A DNA stretch of 5,429 nucleotides from an uncultured Treponema sp. GTDB taxonomy: Bacteria; Spirochaetota; Spirochaetia; Treponematales; Treponemataceae. How positions within the stretch are numbered: position 1 is the first letter of the stretch; each line of letters opens with the position of its first letter. The stretch covers positions 1 to 5,429 of the forward strand of contig CAJOPO010000093.1 in assembly GCA_905236315.1 (NCBI GenBank), in the 5' to 3' direction. Below are positions 1 to 5,055 of this stretch, piece by piece. The notes beneath the pieces are model-generated. The model searched no databases and had not been told where the DNA came from. It was given only the letters and a program-made list of their open reading frames with translations. Both the position numbers and the translations under genes were made by a program.

Positions 1-76
1 GTTGTAAGTCGCTATAATAGCGCGACTTACAACATCGCATTTTCAAAGTTGCCTCTAAAAACTGAAGTTTTTAGAG
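1..76 (+). repeat. Bipartite double-hairpin intergenic element, copy 1
   Basis: The first stem pairs 1-12 (GTTGTAAGTCGC) perfectly with 22-33 (GCGACTTACAAC) around a 9-base loop. It is followed by ATCGCATTTT (34-43). A second stem pairs 53-62 with 67-76 (10 bp) around a TGAA loop. The same layout recurs at 2323-2404 with compensating base changes, for example the G4-C30 pair here is T2326-A2352 there, so the fold is conserved rather than just the sequence. The element starts at the window edge and may extend further upstream. Its role is unknown: it could be a dispersed palindromic repeat, an mRNA 5' structure or a protein-binding site. It is not a standard terminator, because no T-tract follows either stem directly. 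Confidence 0.75.
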
Positions 77-107
77 ACTCCCTTAACTGAATTCTTTCTA
101 ATCCCCC

Positions 108-136
108 TTGCCCTTATTGCTTGCTTTGAATAAAAT
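108..136 (+). promoter_or_regulatory. Putative promoter of coaBC, possibly giving a leaderless mRNA
   Basis: TTGCCC (108-113) and TAAAAT (131-136) are separated by 17 bases, matching the -35 consensus at 4 of 6 and the -10 consensus at 5 of 6 positions. Transcription would begin about seven bases after the -10, at or beside the A of the coaBC start codon at 143. No Shine-Dalgarno sequence is visible upstream of that ATG, which fits a leaderless transcript. The alternative is that transcription starts upstream of the window and runs through the hairpin element. Confidence 0.4.
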
Positions 137-142
137 AATGCT

Positions 143-1339
143 ATGTCAACCTTAGAAGGAAAGTTTATCATTCTTGGTGTTAGTGCAAGCATTGCAGCGT
201 ATAAGGCTTGTGAACTTGCTAGTATGCTTATAAAAGCAGGAGCACAAGTGCAAGTTTTAATGACACAAGATGCAACTAACTTTGTTCATCCACTTACTTT
301 TGAAAGTCTTATTCACACAAAATGTATTATAGATACCTTTGACCGCAATTTTGAATATAAAATAGGTCATATTTCTTTAGCAGAGCGTGCTGACTGCTTT
401 GTTTTAGCCCCTGCCACTGCTAATATAATTGCAAAATGTGCAAACGGCATTGCAGATGATATGCTGACAACTACTTTTCTCGCTTGCACCTGCCCTAAGA
501 TTCTTGCTCCTGCAATGAATACACGTATGTACGAAAATCCTATAACACAGGACAACATAAAAAAATGCGCTTCTTATGGAATGACTATAATTGAGGCAGA
601 AAGCGGTCATCTTGCTTGCGGTTCTAATGGTAAGGGAAAACTAGCTAAGGTAGAAACAATTTTTTCTTATATAGAATATGCTGTTAGCAAAAAAGATTTT
701 GTGGCAAAAAATATCCTTGTTACTGCAGGTCCAACCCAAGAGGCTTTAGACCCAGTTCGTTTTTTAACAAATCATTCTTCAGGTAAGATGGGCTATGCCA
801 TTGCTTATGCAGCGGCTCTTAGGGGTGCTAAGGTTACGCTTGTTTCTGGCAAAGTGAGCCTATCACCTCCGCCTTTTGTAAATACCATTAATGTCATAAG
901 TGCAAAAGATATGGCAAAGACTGTAAAAGAATCCTTTAGCACACAGGATATTATAATAAAAGCGGCTGCCGTAGCTGATTATAGACCTGTACACGTGAGC
1001 GAACAAAAGATAAAAAAATCGCAAGGCAACTATAGCATTGAACTAGAGCGAACGGAAGACATTTTAGCATTTTTAGGGCAGCACAAAAAGGAGGGGCAGT
1101 TTTTATGTGGTTTTAGTATGGAAACAGAGAACTTAATAGAAAACTCTCTTTCAAAATTAAAGAAAAAGAATCTGGATATGATAGTTGCTAACAATTTGTT
1201 TACACAGGGAGCTGGTTTTGAAAAAGATACAAACGTTGTAACAATTATTACAGAGAAAGAGCAAGAACAGTTGCCTATAATGACTAAAGTTGAAGTGGCA
1301 AATGCCCTTTTGGATAAAATATGGAATATAGTAAAATAG
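143..1339 (+). CDS. coaBC: Bifunctional phosphopantothenoylcysteine decarboxylase / phosphopantothenate-cysteine ligase
   Basis: This cytosolic bifunctional enzyme performs two consecutive steps of coenzyme A synthesis: ligation of cysteine to 4'-phosphopantothenate (CoaB) and FMN-dependent decarboxylation to 4'-phosphopantetheine (CoaC). The N-terminal flavoprotein domain (about residues 6-180) shows GVSASIAAYKA near the start, the probable catalytic His76 in GHISLAERAD, the PAMN motif (123-126) and the conserved Cys159 in HLACGSNGKGKL. The C-terminal CoaB domain (about 190-395) shows VTAGPTQE-LDPVRFLTN-SSGKMG (Asn210), AAAVADYRP (274-282) and Lys289 in KIKK, the residues known to matter in the E. 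coli enzyme. The length of 398 residues is normal for the family. The start at 143 is the only good one, because an in-frame stop lies at 131-133, but no Shine-Dalgarno precedes it. The 3' end overlaps the next gene by 19 bases. Confidence 0.97.
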   Translation: MSTLEGKFIILGVSASIAAYKACELASMLIKAGAQVQVLMTQDATNFVHPLTFESLIHTKCIIDTFDRNFEYKIGHISLAERADCFVLAPATANIIAKCANGIADDMLTTTFLACTCPKILAPAMNTRMYENPITQDNIKKCASYGMTIIEAESGHLACGSNGKGKLAKVETIFSYIEYAVSKKDFVAKNILVTAGPTQEALDPVRFLTNHSSGKMGYAIAYAAALRGAKVTLVSGKVSLSPPPFVNTINVISAKDMAKTVKESFSTQDIIIKAAAVADYRPVHVSEQKIKKSQGNYSIELERTEDILAFLGQHKKEGQFLCGFSMETENLIENSLSKLKKKNLDMIVANNLFTQGAGFEKDTNVVTIITEKEQEQLPIMTKVEVANALLDKIWNIVK

Positions 1340-2283
1340 ATATAAACACCTTAAAAGGATTTAGAATAGGAAACGCACAAGACTATAATGTAATGACGGG
1401 CGTTACTGCCATTGTGTTTGACAAAAAAGCCCTATGCGGAATAGATATTAGCGGTGGTGGACCTGCTGCACGAGAAAGCTATCTATTTACTCCTCTTGCA
1501 TATAAGCAGTATGTTACAGCACTACTTCTTTCTGGAGGTTCAGCCTATGGACTTGCAGCCTCCTCTGGTGCTATGCAATATTTAGAAGAAAAAGGCATGG
1601 GCTATCATCTAGGAAATATTACAGTTCCCATTGTGCCCCAATCGTGCATTTTCGATTTAGGACTAGGCTCTTCTAGCATACGTCCTGACGCGCAGATGGG
1701 CTACAATGCTTGTTTGGATGCAGAAAATGATAACAGAATAAGTGGCAATATTGGAGGTGGCACTGGGGCATCTGTTGGAAAACTATTTGGTATGGCGCAA
1801 TCGCAAAAGTCTGGCATTGGCTATGCTTCTTTGCAGGCAGGAAGTTTACAAGTGCTTGCCGTAGTTATTGTTAATGCCTTAGGTGATATTTTCGACTTTG
1901 AAAGTGGTAAAAAAGTTGCAGGACTCTTAAACGAAAAGCGCACGGCTTTTATAAGTACAGAAGAAGCAATGTATAGTCTTTCTAAAAATCCCCTACAAGA
2001 AGGCACTAATACTACAATAGGTGCTGTAATTATGAACGGAGATTTTAGCCAGCAAGAATTATGCAAGATTGCTGCCATGACTAGAGCAGGACTTTCTCGT
2101 AGTATAAATCCAGTTGGTACTAGTGCAGATGGAGATACCATGTATGCTATAAGCATGGGGGGCGTAAAAAGCGACCCTAATATAGCGGGTACTCTTTGCA
2201 GTAGGGCTGTTTCTATGGCAATTTTAGACGCTGTAAAAAGTTCATCTATGAGTGATAGCGATTATTTAAAGTTAATAAAATAA
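1321..2283 (+). CDS. P1 family (DmpA/NylC/ThnT-type) self-cleaving N-terminal nucleophile hydrolase
   Basis: This belongs to the DmpA/P1 (peptidase S58) family, whose members cleave themselves to expose an N-terminal Ser or Thr nucleophile and then hydrolyse amide bonds. Known substrates include peptides with unusual N-termini (DmpA), nylon oligomers (NylC) and pantetheine (ThnT). Visible marks are FRIGNAQDYNVMTGVTAIVF near the N-terminus, SGGGPAARE (44-52), LSGGSAYGLAA (70-80), NIGGGTGASVGK (143-154) and the cleavage-site motif GTNTTIGAV. Cleavage is expected between Asn230 and Thr231, leaving a 230-residue alpha and a 90-residue beta chain, as in NylC. There is no signal peptide, so it is probably cytosolic. 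The ATG lies inside coaBC, with only a weak GGA at 1312-1314 as ribosome site, so translational coupling is likely. The substrate cannot be read from the sequence. Pairing with coaBC makes a pantetheine or beta-alanyl amide plausible, but this is inference. Confidence 0.93.
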   Translation: MEYSKIDINTLKGFRIGNAQDYNVMTGVTAIVFDKKALCGIDISGGGPAARESYLFTPLAYKQYVTALLLSGGSAYGLAASSGAMQYLEEKGMGYHLGNITVPIVPQSCIFDLGLGSSSIRPDAQMGYNACLDAENDNRISGNIGGGTGASVGKLFGMAQSQKSGIGYASLQAGSLQVLAVVIVNALGDIFDFESGKKVAGLLNEKRTAFISTEEAMYSLSKNPLQEGTNTTIGAVIMNGDFSQQELCKIAAMTRAGLSRSINPVGTSADGDTMYAISMGGVKSDPNIAGTLCSRAVSMAILDAVKSSSMSDSDYLKLIK

Positions 2284-2286
2284 TAG

Positions 2287-2317
2287 ACATGTTCGATAAC
2301 TTTGTTATCGAACATGT
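2287..2317 (+). repeat. Perfect 14-bp hairpin after the P1 peptidase gene
   Basis: ACATGTTCGATAAC (2287-2300) pairs perfectly with GTTATCGAACATGT (2304-2317) around a TTT loop, four bases after the stop codon. It is placed where a terminator would be, but the sequence after the stem (GTCGAG, then TTTT at 2324-2327) lacks an immediate T-tract. It is better described as a palindromic 3' structure that might slow RNA decay or act as a weak terminator. Confidence 0.65.
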
Positions 2318-2322
2318 GTCGA

Positions 2323-2404
2323 GTTTTAAGTTGCTGTAATAGCGCGACTTAAAACATCGCATTTTAATGTAACCTATTCGGAAACTGAGGTTTCCGAATA
2401 GGTT
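2323..2404 (+). repeat. Bipartite double-hairpin intergenic element, copy 2
   Basis: Stem 1 pairs 2323-2334 (GTTTTAAGTTGC) with 2344-2355 (GCGACTTAAAAC), all Watson-Crick except one T-G wobble (2332/2346), with loop TGTAATAGC (TATAATAGC in copy 1). ATCGCATTTT follows at 2356-2365, identical to copy 1. Stem 2 pairs 2371-2385 with 2390-2404 (15 bp, perfect) around a TGAG loop, compared with TGAA in copy 1. The AAAC-TGAR-GTTT core of stem 2 is shared while the outer pairs differ but still pair. Stem 2 ends six bases before the AGAGG ribosome site of the MscS gene, so in a transcript reading through it could affect translation. The function is unknown. Confidence 0.75.
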
Positions 2405-2421
2405 TAATATAGAGGTTATTT

Positions 2422-3363
2422 ATGGAAGAATCGAATGAAATTTCAGAAACTATTTCGACCGTTGGTGATGTTATGGCTAATGACGCAAGAGCATTATTGC
2501 ATTTAGATGAATTAAAGGCTTACTTTACATGGGCTAATATTCTTCATTTGTTTGTTGCAATCGTTACGCTTATTATCTTTTATGCGGTTTATAGAATTAT
2601 AAAACGTTTTGTATTAAAAAAGGCCACAAGTAAACTTGCTGCTCCAACGGCACAACTTATAAATAAGATTGTAAAATATACTTTTTATGTCCTTGTGGTT
2701 ATGTATATTTTGGGCTTGTTTGGCATAGATTTAACTGCTATATGGGGAGCGGCTGGCATTGCAGGCGTGGCATTAGGTTTTGCAGCTCAGACTAGCGTAT
2801 CTAATCTTATAAGCGGTATGATAGTAGTTGCGGAAAAGGCTTTGCAAGTTGGGGACTTTATTTCCATAGACGGAGTAAGTGGCACTGTAGACAGCATAGG
2901 GCTTTTGAGTATAAGTATTCACACTTTGGATAATCAATTTGTGCGTATTCCAAGTAGTTCTGTAATAAATAATAATCTTACTAATTTTAGCCATTTCCCA
3001 GTAAGACGCTTTGTGTTTGAGTTCCCTGTTTCTTATGATGCAGACCTTTCTAAAGTGCTAGAGGAAATGAAAAAAGTGCCAGAACGCTGCCCAACGGTTA
3101 TTTCTGACCCTGCGCCTGCAATATTCTATGATGGTTTTGGTGATGATGGCGTAAATATGAAATTCTGTGTGTGGTTTAATAAGTCTGACCTTATTGCTAC
3201 AAAAAATGATGTTTACATTAATATAAACAATGTATGCAATGCACTAGGCATTGGTATTCCATACACTTATATGAATATAAACCTACATAATGATGACCCT
3301 GATTTGCAAAAGATTGTAAAGCAACACTTAAATAAGGGGAGTTTGCCTAATGCCAATAACTGA
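2422..3363 (+). CDS. Small-conductance mechanosensitive channel, MscS family
   Basis: This is an inner-membrane channel of the MscS family, whose members open under membrane tension to release solutes during hypo-osmotic shock. After a hydrophilic N-terminus of about 37 residues come three predicted membrane segments: about 38-60, 85-103 and the pore helix about 105-135. The pore helix has the Gly/Ala-rich pattern WGAAGIAGVALGFAAQ followed by SNLISG, typical of MscS TM3. The beta domain follows, with VGDFISIDGVSGTV (143-156) and the characteristic VRIPSSSVINNNLTNFS (174-190), then the C-terminal alpha/beta domain. The length of 313 residues is close to the classical MscS size, so this is not one of the large multi-domain homologues. 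AGAGG (2411-2415), six bases before the ATG, fixes the start. The end overlaps the next gene by 14 bases. Confidence 0.95.
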   Translation: MEESNEISETISTVGDVMANDARALLHLDELKAYFTWANILHLFVAIVTLIIFYAVYRIIKRFVLKKATSKLAAPTAQLINKIVKYTFYVLVVMYILGLFGIDLTAIWGAAGIAGVALGFAAQTSVSNLISGMIVVAEKALQVGDFISIDGVSGTVDSIGLLSISIHTLDNQFVRIPSSSVINNNLTNFSHFPVRRFVFEFPVSYDADLSKVLEEMKKVPERCPTVISDPAPAIFYDGFGDDGVNMKFCVWFNKSDLIATKNDVYININNVCNALGIGIPYTYMNINLHNDDPDLQKIVKQHLNKGSLPNANN

Positions 3364-4312
3364 TATAGTTCTGTTAAGCGTAGCGGGTGTTATAATATTA
3401 ACAATCCTTACTTTGATAATTATAGCAAATGTGGAATTAAATGCTTTTTTAGCTCCTAAGACTTTTGCTTGGAGAAAATCTCATTCAAAGCCTTCTGACC
3501 CACCTAAACCAGTGGGGGAGGAAACAGAGCTTAGGGCATTAGGTAGACAGTGGCAGGAGTCTAGCCCAAAGAAAGAGATGGGCATAAAGAGTTTTGATGG
3601 CTTAAAACTTCACGCTGTGTTTTATATGCAAGAGCAAAAATCAAATAAGTGGGCAATATGTGTTCATGGATATACAGGCGACCCTGAATCTATGGCAAAC
3701 TATGGACGCAACTATTATGAAGCAGGCTATAATGTAGTTCTTCCTGATAACAGGGCGCACGGTAAGAGTGAAGGACGTTATATTGGTATGGGCTATCTTG
3801 ATAAGCAAGATATATTGCTTTGGATAAAAGAAGTGATAAAACTTGATAGCACTGCTAGCATTGTTTTGCATGGAGAGAGCATGGGAGCTGCCACAATTAT
3901 GATGCTTACAGGTCTTAGTTTACCTAGCAATGTAAAGTGTGCAGTTACTGATTGTGGTTATACATCTGTGTGGGATGAGTTCGTTCATGTTCGCACTCAT
4001 GGCTTAAAAATGAATATATATCCTATATTGCCCATTGCTAGCTTGTTTTGCAAGATGAGGATAGGCTATTTCTTAAAGGAGGCTTCTTCTATAAAGCAGT
4101 TAAAGAAATCTAGCACGCCAACTCTATTTTTGCATGGCGGTAGCGATAATTTTGTTCCATCTTCTATGCTTATTCCTAATTACACAGCCTGTGCGGCAAA
4201 AGAAAAGGACTGGTATATGTTCCCTGACGCTGCTCACTGCCAGTCTCAATTTGTTAATCCTGCTTTGTATTGGATAAAGGTATGGGGCTTTGTTAATAAA
4301 TATATAAAATAG
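3350..4312 (+). CDS. Membrane-anchored alpha/beta hydrolase (YqkD-like)
   Basis: This is an alpha/beta-hydrolase-fold protein of 320 residues, probably an esterase or acyl hydrolase of unknown substrate. Residues 5-27 form one hydrophobic segment, likely an uncleaved signal anchor, so the catalytic domain probably faces outward. The oxyanion region is HGYTG (106-110), the nucleophile elbow is GESMG with Ser177, the acid is probably Asp266 in HGGSDNFVP, and the base is His296 in PDAAHC. All parts of the triad are present and in the expected order. The layout (N-terminal anchor, HG-T, GESMGA, DCGYTSVWDEF-like segment) resembles Bacillus subtilis YqkD, itself of uncertain function. AAGGGGAG (3334-3341), eight bases before the ATG, supports this start inside the end of the MscS gene and suggests coupled translation. 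No clear terminator follows directly. Confidence 0.9.
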   Translation: MPITDIVLLSVAGVIILTILTLIIIANVELNAFLAPKTFAWRKSHSKPSDPPKPVGEETELRALGRQWQESSPKKEMGIKSFDGLKLHAVFYMQEQKSNKWAICVHGYTGDPESMANYGRNYYEAGYNVVLPDNRAHGKSEGRYIGMGYLDKQDILLWIKEVIKLDSTASIVLHGESMGAATIMMLTGLSLPSNVKCAVTDCGYTSVWDEFVHVRTHGLKMNIYPILPIASLFCKMRIGYFLKEASSIKQLKKSSTPTLFLHGGSDNFVPSSMLIPNYTACAAKEKDWYMFPDAAHCQSQFVNPALYWIKVWGFVNKYIK

Positions 4313-4334
4313 GGTTATGCTACAATATATCATC

Positions 4335-4383
4335 ATTCCGAACTAGTTTCGGAATCTATATGACGCAAGGTAATAACTTGTGT
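4335..4383 (+). repeat. Two adjacent hairpins, possibly a degenerate relative of the bipartite element
   Basis: ATTCCGAA (4335-4342) pairs with TTCGGAAT (4348-4355) around CTAGT. Eight bases later ACGCAAG (4363-4369) pairs with CTTGTGT (4377-4383), with one wobble, around GTAATAA. That loop shares the TAATA of the stem-1 loops at 1-33 and 2323-2355, and the first stem shares TTCGG with stem 2 at 2371-2404, but the order is reversed and the relationship is weak. There is no T-tract, so this is not a clear terminator for the hydrolase gene. Confidence 0.5.
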
Positions 4384-4389
4384 TCTGTA

Positions 4390-4422
4390 CTCCGAACGAT
4401 GTTGCAACAGCATTGTTCGGAG
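4390..4422 (+). repeat. 15-bp hairpin with CAA loop
   Basis: CTCCGAACGATGTTG (4390-4404) pairs with CAGCATTGTTCGGAG (4408-4422) around CAA. All 15 pairs hold if two G-T wobbles are counted. A stem this long with only wobble imperfections is unlikely by chance. The role is unknown. It lies five bases before the next hairpin. Confidence 0.6.
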
Positions 4423-4426
4423 CGAA

Positions 4427-4464
4427 TCCCCCCGAATTAGATTCGGGGGGAATACACGGTTTTT
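4427..4464 (+). terminator. GC-rich hairpin with a distant T-run, weak terminator candidate
   Basis: TCCCCCCGAAT (4427-4437) pairs perfectly with ATTCGGGGGGA (4441-4451) around a TAG loop. A run of five T follows at 4460-4464, but eight bases separate it from the stem, more than in a classic Rho-independent terminator. It is the strongest stem downstream of the MscS-hydrolase pair and could end that transcript inefficiently. Alternatively it is one more unit of the local palindrome cluster. Confidence 0.35.
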
Positions 4465-4481
4465 ATCTTAATTACACTTTA

Positions 4482-4649
4482 AACAAATCTATCTGTGAAC
4501 CAATCTTATCTATAGAACTCTTTACGGTCTTGGAAATATTTTAACGCATTTGTTATCACATAACTTTTATTAATATTAATGAACAAATCCCGACTCAGAG
4601 CCTGCAGTTGTGCTACAACACTGGGTATCGTTCTTATAAGGTATTGCAG
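4482..4649 (-). pseudogene. Remnant resembling the C-terminal part of an IS66-family transposase
   Basis: Read on the minus strand from 4649, a frame stays open for 47 codons down to 4509, then continues past a TAA (4508-4506) to another TAA at 4481-4479. The translation includes NKSYVITNALKYFQDRKEFYR and, after the first stop, DWFTDRFV. From memory, IS66 transposases end with a segment of the type KSKLGKAINYALNQWEYLTRFLEDGR, and the NKS...NAL.Y...R.E...R....D.R pattern here fits it, including the spacing. There is no start codon, ribosome site, intact DDE domain or recognisable terminal repeats, so this is debris at most. The match is by eye and the stretch is short. It could be a chance open frame. 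Confidence 0.4.
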
Positions 4650-4652
4650 TTA

Positions 4653-4695
4653 GGTTTAATACCCTTATTCGATGCAAACGTCGGGGTATTAAACC
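4653..4695 (+). repeat. Long bulged hairpin with GGTTTAATACCC arms
   Basis: GGTTTAATACCC (4653-4664) pairs perfectly with GGGTATTAAACC (4684-4695). Inside, CGATG (4670-4674) pairs with CGTCG (4679-4683), with one wobble, around CAAA, leaving TTATT as a left-side bulge. A similar stem with arms GGATTTAATATC / GATATTAAATCC lies at 5056-5102, so two related stems bracket the small peptide gene. They may be copies of a palindromic repeat or a shared regulatory structure. Confidence 0.6.
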
Positions 4696-4727
4696 CTCCG
4701 TACTGATAAATTATATTTACAACATAA

Positions 4728-4791
4728 TGGTCATAAAAGGTAATAGTTCTATTTGAACTTTTTATGACCTCGTATAGACTTTTTATGACCT
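4728..4791 (+). promoter_or_regulatory. Three-box operator: two direct repeats 21 bases apart plus an inverted copy
   Basis: ACTTTTTATGACCT occurs identically at 4757-4770 and 4778-4791, a start-to-start distance of exactly 21 bases, two turns of the helix. A third copy on the other strand, TGGTCATAAAAGGT (4728-4741), matches the reverse complement at 12 of 14 positions. The downstream box ends on the first base of the -35 hexamer. Direct repeats with this spacing just upstream of the -35 are known for LytTR-type activators of bacteriocin and quorum-sensing promoters (ComE, PlnC, AgrA). The box sequence does not let me name the regulator. The inverted copy can also pair with the first direct repeat to form a stem. 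Confidence 0.65.
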
Positions 4792-4818
4792 AGACAATCG
4801 GCGATAGTATTTTATAAT
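4791..4818 (+). promoter_or_regulatory. Promoter of the small peptide gene
   Basis: TAGACA (4791-4796) differs from the -35 consensus at one position, and TATAAT (4813-4818) is a perfect -10 hexamer. The 16-base spacer is within the normal range. Transcription would start near 4825, giving a short 5' leader of about 15 bases that contains GGAGG (4829-4833). The upstream operator boxes touch the -35, the position of a class II activator site. Confidence 0.75.
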
Positions 4819-4839
4819 TCAGGGCATTGGAGGTAAAAA

Positions 4840-4995
4840 ATGGATTATCAATCACCTACGGTAGAATGTTTAGGAGACTCTGATATGAGTTCTGTAATGG
4901 GAGCATTTGTATGGGCTATAGGACCTGTTGCGGTAGCTGTAGCTGTAGCAGTGGTTCTTGTATTAGTAATTAGTGCTATTGATATTACACCATAG
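4840..4995 (+). CDS. Candidate precursor peptide of a radical SAM-modified natural product (RiPP)
   Basis: This is a 51-residue peptide. GGAGG (4829-4833) lies six bases before the ATG, and a strong promoter sits just upstream. The N-terminal half (MDYQSPTVECLGDSDMSS) is polar and acidic. It contains Y3-x2-P6-x-V8-x2-L11-G12, like the leader motif that lasso-peptide recognition domains bind. The C-terminal half is hydrophobic: FVWAIGP (23-29), then strictly alternating Val-Ala from V30 to V38, then VLVLVISAIDITP. There is one Cys (C10, in the leader-like part), one Trp (W25), and no Gly-Gly cleavage site. The radical SAM gene 206 bases downstream is the main reason to call this a precursor. 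Alternatives are a single-pass membrane peptide, a small toxin or a holin-like protein. I do not recognise a named family. The cleavage site and modification cannot be read from the sequence. Confidence 0.72.
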   Translation: MDYQSPTVECLGDSDMSSVMGAFVWAIGPVAVAVAVAVVLVLVISAIDITP

Positions 4996-5055
4996 GGATG
5001 TGTGTTATATGAATTAATATACTTATATTGTTCCATATAATTTTATTTGTGCAGA

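Larger units (their letters stand above)
4313..4839. other. Gene-poor junction of about 527 bases, rich in hairpins and IS debris
   Basis: No intact gene lies between the hydrolase and the small peptide gene. Read left to right, it holds four consecutive hairpins (4335-4451), a decayed minus-strand transposase-like fragment (about 4482-4649), a long hairpin (4653-4695), three related operator-like boxes (4728-4791) and a promoter (4791-4818). The change from tightly packed overlapping genes to this structured junction suggests that an accessory locus starts here. Confidence 0.8.

Noticed and set aside
138..155. Short frame starting at the ATG five bases upstream of the coaBC start (ATGCTATGTCAACCTTAG)
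   Set aside because: It has five codons, no ribosome site and no attenuator-type residue pattern; it is most likely chance.
367..610. Minus-strand open frames inside coaBC
   Set aside because: They lie wholly opposite a well-conserved gene whose motifs are intact; they are shadow frames.
1821..2156. Minus-strand 111-codon open frame inside the P1 peptidase gene
   Set aside because: It is opposite the conserved catalytic region, with no recognisable domain.
2287..2317. Rho-independent terminator for the coaBC-P1 pair
   Set aside because: The stem is perfect but no T-tract follows it; it was kept as a palindrome only.
4335..4451. CRISPR array or tRNA-like cluster
   Set aside because: The units are hairpins of different sequence and length without regular spacers, and none folds as a cloverleaf.
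4579..4653. Plus-strand 24-codon frame with three Cys (MNKSRLRACSC...), a possible second small peptide
   Set aside because: No ribosome site or promoter precedes it, and it lies antisense to the transposase-like fragment, which explains the open frame.
4848..5036. Minus-strand open frame of 62 codons with Thr-Ala repeats opposite the small peptide gene
   Set aside because: It is the complement of the Val-Ala codons. It has no ribosome site, while the plus-strand frame has a promoter, GGAGG site and a partner gene.
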